This document shows positions 1 through 12,214 of a stretch of DNA of 64,000 nt, piece after piece (position 1 is the stretch's first letter; each line of letters opens with the position of its first letter). Location of the stretch: NCBI GenBank assembly GCA_964019415.1, contig OZ025888.1, positions 2,350,319 through 2,414,318 on the forward strand, in the 5' to 3' direction. The DNA comes from Ianthella basta (Eukaryota; Porifera; Demospongiae; Verongiida; Ianthellidae). Under the pieces are notes generated by a model. It was not told where the DNA came from. It worked only from the letters and a program-made list of their open reading frames with translations, and searched no databases. Made by a program: the position numbers and the translations under genes.

Positions 1-6
1 GCCATC

Positions 7-17
7 GCTATACGGTA
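7..17. mobile_element. Possible end of another copy of the 55431 MITE
   Basis: GCTATACGGTA at the window start equals the terminal bases of that MITE followed by TA. Only 11 bases are visible, so chance is possible. Confidence 0.3.
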
Positions 18-428
18 AGTACCAACGTGTACACCGAACCTCATCTATACATACTTGGCAGATGTTTATCATCGTGTGCATGGGCGATCCTGAGTGAAAT
101 TAGCATCCTTTCCAGCCCCTATTTCCAGTCCAGCTGAGGCTGGTTTCAGCTCTTGTAGCTAATGGGAAATGGAATGTGCCTGTGTGGTCGTGCCGGAGCT
201 CTATAGTTAGTCGGCGCTTGCGGTGGTATCTCAATTAAAGCATAATTATATGAAAGTCTGAAGCCAAAGGAGTCGTGCGAGGGCGTGTGGGTGCTGGTGG
301 TCGACTGGTTAGTAGTCTACTGATGAGCTGGTCTCCTGACCCCCAGCCATAATTCGTGATCGACTGGATAGTGGTTAGGTAATTCGCCTTCTTTTCATTC
401 ATTTAAACGGCGTTGAAAGTTATCCCCG

Positions 429-533
429 GCAGATACTCTGGTCTTCTACAGAGCGAAGATGAGCATCTGGTCGAAACGTCGGCAAGGTTTTCAACCCTGT
501 TGTGAAGCTGGTATTAGAGAACCAACCCTTTCT
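429..533 (+). repeat. Dispersed repeat with partial hammerhead-like core (copy 1)
   Basis: Contains GAGCATCTGGTCGAAACGTC followed by CGGCAAGGTTTTCAACCC, the same tail as copies at 9700 and 45840. The upstream stem is degraded here. Confidence 0.6.
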
Positions 534-699
534 AATATTCTAGAGGTTCGTGAACGGCACTAATCCATAGTATTTGGACAAAGTAATACGGATGTGTCCA
601 TGTGCATGCTAATCTATACCCACGTACAGAAACATATTTGTGTATGTTCACACATATAACAGTGTATGTATTGGCACATATAACAGTGTATGTATTGGC

Positions 700-1860
700 A
701 CAAGTTCATGCAAAGTCCTTGTGTGCTGATGCATACATAATGTGTGCATGTGTGTATGCTCATGAAGGTTTGGTTATTCTTTACATGTGTCATGTTGCCC
801 TGGACTATGTGTTGTCGCACATTCATGTCTGCACTGTGTGTTTAGTGGTGCTCTCTGCACTACATGATTGTACAGTGTGTGCACGGGAAGTTAGTGTCAC
901 GTAGCCCTGCACATCTGGCTACGTAACTGCAATGAGGAAGACATACACTGTTAAAAATATGGTGTGACCGTCACACCACTCAGTGCTCACACCAATGGTG
1001 TGATCAGTCACACTATTACTTTAGTGTGACGTTCACACTGACACCAGTATCCACACTGTTGTTCAAATCTTTTCTGATAGATTAAGAGACTTTGAAGTAA
1101 TTTTACACGCAAAGATGAGATTTTACTTGGAATCCTATGAGCTAACTAAGTACATATATAGCTACCCAGGATACAGCTTAGCCTGATGGTATGCTGTGTA
1201 CAGTGGGAGGACCTCGTCAAACTGAGTGCGTAATTTAATGTACCATTAGCTACTTTGTATCACCCACAAACAGTCCCACCAGGTGGTATGTTGTGTACTA
1301 TCTGTAGTGAAATGTACCATGAAGTGTTTAGTCTCTTACAATCTGTTCACATAAATGGTATGTTGTGTACTGCATGGTTGGAGTGAACATCACACTGCAA
1401 ATGGGTGTGCTCACAGTGGCAACCAATTCACACCAATTTTGGGTGTGATCATCACTCCCCATTTTTAACAGTGTAATCAATTATCTTACTACTACAGGGC
1501 ATGTAGGCACCAGTTGGCATGACTACATTGTTATTGGGAATGTTGTATGCCCATACAGATGTAGCTTGTAGTTGAGGAATGCTCTGTAGATTGTAGCTGA
1601 ATGGTAGGAGTCATGTACTCTTCGCTGACCAGCTGCGTGTGTACAGACTGCTACAGGGGTCCCATTACAATGTTGGATTACCACTAACTGCACACACCAC
1701 TAAACACAGAGTGCAGACATGAATGCGCGGCAACACATAGTCCAAGGCAATATGACACATGTAAAGAATAACCAAACTTTCATGAGCATACACACATGCA
1801 CACAATATGTATGCACCAACACACAAGGACACCACATGAACTTGTGCCAATACAAGCATA
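700..1860. repeat. Long inverted repeat (arms about 700-860 and 1688-1860)
   Basis: The two arms are reverse complements with few mismatches (for example GGTTTGGTTATTCTTTACAT against ATGTAAAGAATAACCAAACT). They enclose the MITE at 946-1473. They may be the ends of a larger element or a local inverted duplication. Confidence 0.65.
946..1473. mobile_element. MITE with CACTGTTAAAAAT terminal inverted repeats and TA target duplication
   Basis: The ends read CACTGTTAAAAAT and ATTTTTAACAGTG, each flanked by TA. Subterminal GTGTGA/TCACAC motifs repeat inside. No coding capacity. TA duplication fits the Tc1/mariner superfamily. A diverged relative of its inner motif lies at 2770-2860. Confidence 0.75.
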
Positions 1861-2070
1861 CACTGTTGTAGGTCCATTAGTAGTCCAATTTAGGAACTGG
1901 TCACCCACTACACCCATCTACACCCACAGCTGCCGCACATTCCTATACAGATGTAGCTTCTAGTTGAAGAATGCTCTGTAGATTGTTGCTGAATAGTAAG
2001 AGTCGTGTACTCTGCACTGAGCAGCTGTGTATGTAGACTGACAGGGGGTGGCCCATTACAATATTGAATT
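1540..2070. repeat. Diverged direct repeats (about 1545-1670 and 1945-2070)
   Basis: Both contain ATACAGATGTAGCTT, GAATGCTCTGTAGATTG and GGCCCATTACAAT-type blocks about 400 bp apart. A third weaker copy lies around 2445-2560. They are non-coding. Confidence 0.55.
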
Positions 2071-2276
2071 ACTAATGGACCTGCACATTTAATTAGCTGC
2101 CCCTATACTCCGAATAATGAGATAGGCAATATGCCTAAGAGGACTTTGTGTTAATACAAAGCATGCATGCATCTATGACTGTGCATGTTGTAACTACTGC
2201 ACATGTGCACAATGGCTATAACATAGGTATATGTGACTACAACAGTGTGTGCATTTTACCTGTTTGTGTGGTAAGC

Positions 2277-2277
<1 letters not shown>

Positions 2278-2319
<42 letters not shown>
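2278..2319. repeat. (TG)n microsatellite
   Basis: About 20 uninterrupted TG units. Confidence 0.95.
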
Positions 2320-2320
<1 letters not shown>

Positions 2321-4056
2321 ACTTCTCGCCACGAGAACTTTTGATAATAATCCCCTCATTTCCTGCCACTAACAACCATCACACGTACCCCAGCAGGCCC
2401 TAGCCCAAAGATAATCACAATGTTATTGCATGGGGATGTTGAGTATGCCTCTATACCTAGGTGATAGATGTTCTGTAGACTGCAGTGATTGGAGTCACGT
2501 GCTCTGCACTACCAGTTGTGGGTGTAGACTGCAGCAGTGGGTGACCAGTCCCTAAATTGGACTACTAATGAACCTACAACTGTACTGAGTACCATCCCTA
2601 CTCCCAATAACATGACAGGGAGTATACACGTACCTAATAAGAAATTGCATGCTCTCATCATGTGACAACCCCTCTTTGTCACCCCAAACTGTATATATAC
2701 ATAGACATGAAATTAGGAATTAAAGTTGAATAATATTATGTATTCTGAAACTAGTGAGGATCGCTTCTCATGGGTGTGATCTTCACACCAAAAATGCAAA
2801 TGAGTTTCACCAACTATCAGTGTGAGCATCACACTAAAAGTCTATTAGTGTTAATTATAATATTTTGTGTCTCCTGCGCTGAAGCTGAACTTAATTAGTC
2901 TGTTCGGTCTTGATCAGATTTTGTTCACTTTACGAGGGCACACACCAATGCAGCACTATCTGCAAAGGGACTCTGTCGAGTCTCAGTAACTTTGCCAGCT
3001 ACGTATGCGTGTCATCCTTTCCTGTGACTACTCCTGACATGTGTCCTGAGGCAATGGAACCCTCTCTTTGCCTATTTGGCACTGTCTTGCTTGCGTCCAT
3101 TCGGGATGGCTACTACAATGGATCACATTCTAGGCAAGTGGAAGGCGTGAAGTCTACTCAGGGGCTACGCACAAACATTCAGAGGTTAATTACCTGCTTT
3201 GTATGTAAGACATTATGCTAGCTGTTTGGATATGTACTTTCATCTCATGCCTTCAACGTATGCCATTCAATTGTCACATTAGAGATCATCAAAGACTGAT
3301 GGTGTTGTGTCACTATATAGGTGACATGTCACATGCGACATGGTCTGTGTCACAGTATGTTGTGTTCGTCACACTATAAGGCTTTCCCCTCATTACATCT
3401 GTGTCACACTTTGAGTTGTGCTTGTGATGTCACACACAGGTAGCTCATCACCTGTCATGCTATTCTGTTTCATGTCATGTCACATTGTATTCGTTCTGCC
3501 CCACTGTGAGTGCCACATCAAATAGAAATTTGTTCTACACTATAATCAATATTGAGTACTAGTGTTCTAGTTCCATTCAGAATAATCTCCTATGAAGCGC
3601 AAAGTCGGTAATCCTGCTGATAACAAACTCTGACCACAGTGTTCCTTTCCTATCTCAATTTGTCACATTCAGTTGTGTTTGTGAAGGTGTTAACTAATTA
3701 TGTGTGAGTTGTGATGTGTGTCATGTACAAGGTGTCTGCAGGATATGTACAAAGCACCTGCGTGCAGTCACAGTCCATGGGCCATTGTGTATGTGCACTA
3801 AGACTGTGCAATCGTTCACCTCTACTGTCTTGTGTTTGTACAACTGAACCGTGTTACAGTGTATTGCAGTTCATGTCATGTGCTGTGTCAATCTCTCTGT
3901 CTCCTCCACTGCAAGAGTCTAGAGGGGATGGAGACAAGGGAACACGTACAGTATACAGTTTGCACTGGAGCTTATGGATGGGGGAGCCAGTTTGCCATGG
4001 AAAACTTGCTTAAGGCATGTGTGTGTATGGGTAGATGGGTGTGGGTTTGTGTGTGT

Positions 4057-4070
4057 GCGTGCGCGCGCGC

Positions 4071-4139
<69 letters not shown>
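4057..4139. repeat. (TG)n microsatellite with a GC-alternating start
   Basis: Begins with alternating GC bases then about 37 TG units; alternating purine-pyrimidine DNA of this type can adopt Z-form. Confidence 0.95.
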
Positions 4140-4140
<1 letters not shown>

Positions 4141-4216
4141 CATGTGGTGATGTTGATGTCAGCTTAGATCATAAGAGTGTTCCACCTTAACAACCTTCCA
4201 TTTTGATAGTTTCTCT

Positions 4217-4337
<121 letters not shown>

Positions 4338-5248
4338 GTTTTCTACATGCCCAACGCAGGCCTTTGTGGCCGAACTGTCCTGCAATCATTTGTTGATTGA
4401 TTTTGCTATATTTTTGCTCATGAACTAGTCACCTATGTACATTCATGTCTGCCATCTCATGCGCCTCTCTCCTTCCTAAAGTGCATGCCTACACAGGAAG
4501 AGTCACAGATACCAGCAGCTAGACTCAGGGACACCTACCCGTTCCCTGTACACAACTGATTGCCACAGATACAAGTAAAGCATATGGTATGCACGTGTTT
4601 GCGGGAGACTGACAATGGCCCTATGTAGGACAGTGGCGCTCTAACACTGTGCAATTGCCAGTATTCATTACTATATATATAGCACCACTGCAAGCACCTG
4701 ACTGGTTGTTTATGCACACATCTTAAGCTTATTGTGTGCCAACATCGTGGTTGATTGTTTTCACTGCCTCACCTGACTATATATATTTTGTATTGTTGAT
4801 ATTTTCTACCTCCCTTACAACTCCCTTCCATTGACTATATGTCCCCTTCCGCCTTCCTCTATCATTCCCCTCCCTCCACTATTTTTTCTCTCCGCTCCCT
4901 ACATCTCCCCTACACCCCTCACCTCTAATTCCCTCTCTTGTACTTGAGGATCAGTACAATAACAATGAGTGCCGACAGAACACATGCAACCAACCAATGA
5001 TAAGCCACACACATTGCCAGCAACAGAAGAGCCATTGGCAGATGTCAATGGAAGTGCTCTTATATATATATATCTTTATGAGAACTACAATAACAGCTAC
5101 TGTATGCATTTGTATATGCTGTTCACGTTAATGTATGACATTGTATGCAGATGCTGTTCAATCAATGCAAATAAATGTAAACAATTACGAGTGAAGTGTA
5201 GAACCATGAATGTACAGCCAGCTATATGTTTGCATGTACATGCATACG

Positions 5249-5249
5249 T

Positions 5250-5327
<78 letters not shown>
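5249..5327. repeat. (CA)n microsatellite, about 39 units
   Basis: Uninterrupted CA repeat in non-coding DNA. Confidence 0.95.
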
Positions 5328-5330
<3 letters not shown>

Positions 5331-7060
5331 TTAAGGCAATACCACAAACAGGGACCAAATGTTGGCATGAGGCAAGAAGCGGAAGTTTGTGAAGCAACTT
5401 ATCACCACTTCTTGTACATTAAGACAACATTGTTTCTGCATGCTTACCTATAGGCAATTCCTGAAGATCACTTTACCACATTTCGGGCAGACAGGATGAT
5501 GAATAGCTATATATTGTCTTTGAATGTGAAGATTGGGTGGAAACTGGAATAATAGTCTGTTACTCAATGCAATTGCACTTCCCTAGGGTATAACATGGAC
5601 AAGGATGTGGAACACCAATGCTGATTAGGACATGACATGTTTGCCTTTACCAACTTGAAGTAATCATGCTTGCCTTGTTTAGACATCCACCTGAAGTCCT
5701 CAACTGTTTCATGTCAATGTTAGCACACTGAGACAAAACACACACTGAGAACAGCACACTCTGTGCAAGCAAACCACAGCTAGTACTAGTAGGGGACTTC
5801 TGCACGCTGTGTAATGGACCGGAAGTATATTGTGGAGATGGACATTGTGGATTTGGGTGCATGACATCACATTCCTAAATGAATAATTTATCTAATCTAG
5901 CCTCTCTCTGCATATAGCTAATAAGGAAGATGAAGCTTCCTTGAGTAATGGCAGGAGTCCATGATGGTCTGCACAACTTCTTGCAATGGCATGCACATGC
6001 AGTCATATGCAGTGTCACTAGGAATCTGGTACTCCCAATTTTTCTATCCTACAGAATTAATGCACTAGAGTAATGCTGAACCAGAATAATAAAAGCATTC
6101 TACAAGAATTGTAAGGATGTACGGATGGTAAAAAAAAGGACAGAAACACTGGAGAATTGGCCATTGTCTTTACATGCAAGAATGTTGCACTGCATATTGT
6201 CCTACATCCTTGAAAGGAGATGAAATCCACAAACCCACATCTCTGTTTCTCAATCTTTGTAAATAATAAATAATTAATGTTCTGAAATACAGGAACACAA
6301 ACTCCTAACTTCTAACATTTGCACAGACATTAGATGATTACTTGAACTGCTATGTTTCAGTGAGATTAAATTATGGCAAAATTAATTAAGGATGGAAAGA
6401 ATGGGTTGGATAGGACATTAACTATAGATTATGCATAGTGAATGTTGATCATAGGCAAGCAACTGTATAAATTTTGCACTGGATTGAGAGCTGACTAGGC
6501 ATCACATAGAGATAAGGAACAGCAGTATAAGATATTTGGCATTGATGGATTCCATCAGTTTCAAAATTTTATAATTATAGCCAATGAAGACCTTTGCAAT
6601 CAAAACATCTTGTCATTGTTCTTTATCACCATGCAGACACTCATGAAGTCTCAAGTTTATACCACATTATAATTATAATTATAACATGAGTCTCTACTGA
6701 ATTGTCGTACATAAACCATGATAACAGTTGTGTACTTATGCATATGAATATACTGTAGAAAGAGCTCAAGACTTGGGTTTAATGCTTGCTGTCACTATGC
6801 ATGATGAGACTAAATTATGATTTAACTACTCGATCATGACTCAACAAAATTGGTGTCAGACACTGCTCTGCTTGCTTTCCAATGTGCAGCCTTCTCCATT
6901 CCCAGCAGACTGGCTTGGGTCAGTATCGGAAGAGAATCCATGGAATCCATTCAAAGATGTACTATCCTGGAAGCCTGTTTCAGCAATGGATCCGGAATTG
7001 GTATCACTATCCTGACTATTCACAGGCACTTGTGAAGGAGACACTGCTTTTACGTTCACC

Positions 7061-8471
7061 TCATTGATGGACTGCCTGTCTTCGTCCATGCACCTTGTGT
7101 ACCAATTCAATTTCCCCTTCAGCCAAATAAGGAGATGTACTCCTTCCCTTAGTGCTCTCCAATACACATGAAGGTTCAGCGTACTTGCTAGCCATTTCTC
7201 CAGCAGAGGTGGTAAAAGAGTGTGGGGTGGCAGAAGTAGAGGCTGTAATTCTTTCCAGGGTGTTCTGTTCACTGGTGCCCCTATCAGGTATCCTAAGGGT
7301 TGCCTGTAAGGCCTTCCTCCAAGAACTGACAGTAGAAGACCTTTTTTGCGATTCTGGCCTCTTAGCAGTGGCATTGGGCATAACAGTAGCCTTCTTGTGT
7401 TGGCAAGAAAGGCAGCTCTTCCAAAATTTACAAGCTTCTGCAGACCTTAGGATATAAAATGCAAACAGGTAAACACCCAGGAAAGCAGTCATCAAGGTGA
7501 AGATCCACTCAGCAGGGTAGCGCACTGCTCCAGGGAGATCACTGCTGGCTAGCAGTCCAAAAACCCAACCCAACCCAAAAAGAACAGACAGTCCCAGAGC
7601 AATTGTAAAGTTCTCTTTAAGTCTGCGAAGGTTTCCAATGTTGCTTGTCTCTATCTTAACATTAGGTCTACACAATAGACTGCCAAAAATGAGAATGAAT
7701 ATGACCCAATTCATAATGTAGATGACGCCAAAGGGTATCAGTAGACCAATCCAGAATGAGTATCCGTACACACGACAGCTGCAAAGTAAAAGGATGGGGG
7801 GAGGGAGAGAGTAGAGAGCTGGGATGGGAGGTAACGAATGGTGGAAGGTAGGAAAAGAGGTGGAGGCAGATGAGATGGAAATAAGGGGTGGTATACAGGA
7901 GAGGAGAGGAAGGATTTAGGCATAAAGGGAATGAAGGATATGTGAAGGAAGAATGTAGCAGAGAGAATCAGGACAGAACATATAGGAACAACTGTTGCCC
8001 CATGAAATGAGTAACTATGCAATTTTCACTCAAGCTTACAATTCTGGGTGGATGTAGTTTTGATATCGTGGAGCAAAGGAGAACACCACAATCACTCCTG
8101 GAATCACTGCACAATGAGCAAAGGAGCATCATAGCACATAAAGAATAAAATGTCAATTTGAAATTAATACAATTGCTCTTAACTCACTCCTATTCTGCAC
8201 CAGCTTACCCCAGCATATTGCCATGGCAGTGGCAAGGTAGCTGTCAATGTCTGGTTTGAACACAGTCACCAGCTTCCTGTGCAAGTGGATGGCTTCTGCT
8301 GCCATCCAGAAGAACACAGCCAGGAAGAAGTAGTGCATGAGTGCAGACACCAGTCCACAGAGAACAGGAACACCAGGTGAGAAGGTGCTGATGAAGAAGG
8401 TGATGTACAGCCCCACCAGAGCAAAGCAGAGGTTCATCAGCAGCTTTGTATGAATGGTCTTTCTCAGGTTC
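7061..8471 (-). CDS. Orphan second copy of the GPCR TM2-TM7/tail exons (alternative 3' cassette or partial duplicate)
   Basis: Exons 8471-8209, 8106-8040 and 7778-7061 match the last three exons of gene A in size, splice phase and sequence (one base difference in the first, none seen in the second). No GPS or TM1 exon lies upstream of this copy before gene A ends at 14006, so it cannot make a receptor alone. The phases would let the TM1 exon of gene A (17460-17306) splice straight to 8471. The tail differs strongly from gene A and stops early (ending near GRRQAVHQ), while a neighbouring frame down to 6856 still encodes a block resembling the gene A C-terminus, so a frameshift near 7080-7100 is likely. 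It is either an alternative cassette or a decaying duplicate. Confidence 0.7.
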
Positions 8472-8649
8472 CTGAAAGGGGCAATTGCGAATTTAGCTAC
8501 AGTGAAATAAGCACTTTCCAGCAACATAACTTGCTATATGTAGTCATCTAAGAATCTCAGAGTTGTAGAGGAGCATCCCAGGGTGAGTGCAGTATAGTAA
8601 GCAATATTACATTTAGAGCGTGAGTTGCCTATTGATAATTACTAGCTGA

Positions 8650-8808
8650 ATGTCCGCCCTTCAGGCAGGTTCCCAGCTTATCGCAAAGCAGTGAGTTGGT
8701 ACCTTGCCAGTTTTGAAGTATCTGCACAGGAGCAACAGAGGCTGGCTGCTATAACAACAGTAGAGTTTAATTCGAACATTTGCCGACAATGAATAAGATC
8801 TTCCGTAA
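8650..8808 (+). repeat. Truncated copy of dispersed repeat R
   Basis: Matches 15810-15966 and stops at CTTCCGTAA. The match continues from the duplicated GPCR cassette, so R was already present when the cassette was copied. Confidence 0.65.
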
Positions 8809-9651
8809 GACATGACATGCACAGTACACATTATAAAAGCACAAGTACACATGGTGCACACACACATGCGCGTGCATGCACACACACAATCATATGTACT
8901 GCTAGTTTCCAAGAAAAGAAGTATACACATGTGAATTGATACAGAAGCACTCAGCAACTTAGAACAGGGCACAGAATAGAGGCAGCAGAGCAATATAAAA
9001 GATACATGGACAGCAAAAACAACACTATAGAATGGAAATTACCTGCAGTCCCACTAGGTCAAACAGGAGATACAGCTTAAACACTAAACTCCAATGTTAC
9101 ATACATGTACATGTACTGTATATCATCTACAAAGGGTGCTAAATGCTATTGTAAGGTTCTACACAGTTAGGTACAGGGCTTATAGCTTGCAGTACTAGGT
9201 ACATCGCTTTCCACGACTGTATAGCAGGTAGTCACACTTTTGGCTGCTGATACTGCAGAGTAGGAATCAAACACAATTGGAGTAACTCACATACATGCCC
9301 AATAACAATATGCAGCACAAAACACACATGATTATGCAAAACTTGCTACTCCGTGTGTCTTTATCATTTTGCCCATTGTCCCAATTGGATGACTTGAGCC
9401 GTCTCATTAGTAAAATGGCATGCAAACAACAGCATGTTCCTAGGCTGGACCTTCAGAGCAAATCGCATGAACAGTGCCGAATACACAATGAGAGCTGCAG
9501 GTAAGGAGTGAATTGACAGGTAAGCAAACATTGTAACATGTGTCAAGCAATGAACACAGGCATCCACTGACAGACAATAATTAAAATAGGAACACATTCA
9601 GTCTACCGTATGGACCTTAATTTTTGTGGTACTAAATTACTACTTTTCGTA

Positions 9652-9815
9652 CGACGTTTCAACCAGATGCTCTGGTCTTCTTCAGGGCGAAGATAAAGAA
9701 GACCAGAGCATCTGGTCGAAACGTCGGCAAGGTTTTCAACCCTGTTGTGAAGCTGGTATTAGAGAACCAACCCTTTCTGATGCCTGAGCCAGCTGAGAAG
9801 CCCTCACTTCGTCTG
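9652..9815 (+). repeat. Dispersed repeat with inverted hammerhead-like motifs (copy 2)
   Basis: A minus-strand motif (complement of CTGAAGA, GACCAGA stem, GAAACGTC) and a plus-strand motif face each other. The 3' tail with TTGTGAAGCTGGTATTAGAG runs to CCCTCACTTC as in the 45.7 kb copy. Confidence 0.65.
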
Positions 9816-11271
9816 TAAAAGTTTAGTTCCGCAAAAATCTAGACCAGTGCTTGGATGGTGTAGCAAATGACATCCATATTGGTAATAGGGACATCATAAT
9901 TGTGTAAAATGGCTACTGGGTGCAGCAATCATCTTTGTGGCATGGCGTCAAATCACCTGTGAAGTGATTAATTCCATTGTCCCCTCGAATTCTGCACACT
10001 GTAGATAACAAAGGAACCTGACAGTGATGAATTGATAACTCTGAACAATGATTAACACTTCCCAGCTTTCGATGCAGATCCTACAGAGGAAGTTAGAATG
10101 GGCTGAACTGGACGGATTATACTACAAGGGAGAAGTACACAGAGCAGAATGGTTCACAACGGTGCTCTACCACAGCTAGTCTGACCCCGGGCGCAGTTCA
10201 GAAATGCTATGTTCAGCTTACATATGCAGGACACATGTTAGTACAGACACAATCTATTCAATATAACTAAAAAAATTTGAGATGGGTGTCTGTGAAAGTG
10301 AGAACATGAAGAACATGAAATTCTCAATCCACAAAAGTTTAGTACTGCAAAAATTAAGGCCCATACGGTACTAGATCCATTCCAATGTTTGCATTACTAT
10401 ACTTCATGAACAAGCCCTAAAACTTCACAATTTTAGTGCTTTCATTAATATATCATGAACAACACACCTGTAATAGAACAGTCGTCGCAGGGCACAGACC
10501 CTTATGGATCACCACAGGTGCACACTCAAATCACCACACATAAGGACAATACACGCAGCAGCTGCAATCTAACGTGTGAGCGCTAGCCTATCACCTACCA
10601 TTACATCAAACATTACATTATAAGCACATGAACACTAATCTAGATCGTAGTTCCTAGTATAGCACCATGCAATACAACATAGCACCATTGTGACACAAAA
10701 TACACACAGGGATGCAACATAGGCCTATAGAGTCACTAATAAGGGGGTTCATGGCAGTCTGTGACAACACCAAATAATCAAACTTGCAAAATTGTCCAGA
10801 ATGGCAAACTTCATAATAATCCCACAAAACTGGGAGAATTTAACAGTAAGTTACCCAGTATCAGCAGTCATGTGCATGCCCATGCATGAACGAACCACTA
10901 GTCATTCTAGGACTGATGATATCAGGCTCTCTTTGCATGTCAAAAAAGCAGCAATAGGAATCCCCCAGTTGGCAACTGAACAGCAAGGAGTGAGGGACAG
11001 GAGATGTATTAGTGGAACTGAACAATGTGAGCAGCGGAACAGTTGTAGAGAATGAGGTATACGTATACATACTCACCAGAACCCAAGTTGTTGTCATCAC
11101 CCAGTCCATGTGCAGAGAAAAACCAAACATGTCATATCAGCAGCAGATCAGTCCAGCAACCACAGAGCACCACCAAATGCACATACAGTTGCTTAGACAA
11201 TATCTACACTTGTAACAACACATTACACCAGCCACTGTGCATGGAAAAAGTACAAATTCTTGTTACTAGTG

Positions 11272-11385
11272 TATATGGACTCATAGTTGCAATGCTTAAA
11301 ATGGTATTACCTCTAACAGCAACACAACTATATGGACTCATAGTTGCAATACTTAAAATGGTATTACCTCTAACAGCAACACAGC
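11272..11385. repeat. 57-bp tandem duplication
   Basis: Two adjacent 57-bp units differing by two bases (start TATATGGACTCATAGTTGCA). They sit in an open frame but the reading has no recognisable domain, so I treat it as non-coding. Confidence 0.85.
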
Positions 11386-11799
11386 TATTCTACAACTCAG
11401 AGGCACTCGGTCACCACAACTGTTCAACTTTCCGTACTGTAGAGGTGTCCAGGTGGAAACACATCAAATGGGTTAAGAAGAGTCAGGTGGGTAGAGCCAG
11501 GTTTGAAGACCAGCAAGTAACCATGCCAACAACACAAGAGAGCAAGGAACATACACCAATACATGGAAGTAATTGCATACACAGAGGTAGATGTGTGAAG
11601 GTACTCGTATATATGCCTGCATCAGCAGATTTTAAGCAGGACTATATGGCTAGCCAAATGTTTCAAATGTGGCAATCAAGGCTGATGGTCGATTTCAAGC
11701 AGAATGGAGTCAATTTCAAGCTGGATTGAGTTGATTTCAAGAAGTCAATGAGATCATCAGGAGATCATTGGCTTCTGCAAATATTGCAGCACATCTTTA

Positions 11800-12214
11800 G
11801 CCAGTTGGAAATTGCAGAGCGGACGGAAAGTGGCCAGATGGTGCTAAAGTCATGCCATGGCAGAGAGGTCACGTCCTCATCTGGGATGCCACTTGCCTGG
11901 ACACTTTGCATCTTCCCAATAACAGATGGCCACCAGAGCAGCAGGTGCTGCATGTGGCAGGGCAAGCAGAGCGTGAGAAGGTGGTGAAGTATGCTGACCT
12001 GGCTGCCACACACCACTTCGTGTCAGAGGCAATTGAGACAACTGGAGGCTTTGGGCCTGAAGCAGGCACGTTTCTTGCAGAGCTAGGCCAATGCATCAGG
12101 GAGGAGACAAGAGAGACCTTGTCTCACCACTACCTAGCCCAAAGAATCTCAGTGGCAGTACAGAGGGGCAATGCGGCTGCAGTGATGGGCACATTTCCTG
12201 TGTGCCTTGATTGA
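11800..12214 (+). mobile_element. Remnant of the C-terminal part of a reverse-transcriptase element
   Basis: Encodes VLIWDATCLDTLHLPN, AEREKVVKYADLAATHHFV, ETTGGFGPEAGTFLAELG and QRISVAVQRGNAAAVMGTF. I recall this arrangement from C-terminal regions of reverse-transcriptase elements common in marine invertebrates. The rest of the element is absent, so it is a fossil. The family name is uncertain. Confidence 0.5.

Noticed and set aside
602-904. 100-codon open frame rich in Cys, His and Val
   Set aside because: It is one arm of an inverted repeat whose other arm (1665-1877) is open on the opposite strand; low-complexity TG-type composition, no domain.
7738-8022. 94-codon minus frame with an FFLHISFIPFMPK-like hydrophobic start (also 14829-15182)
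   Set aside because: It reads through an intron of the GPCR cassette in the wrong frame; the polypyrimidine tract gives the proline/leucine-rich translation.
11052-11729. 225-codon plus-strand open frame
   Set aside because: Length comes partly from a 57-bp tandem duplication; no domain, no splice context, biased composition.
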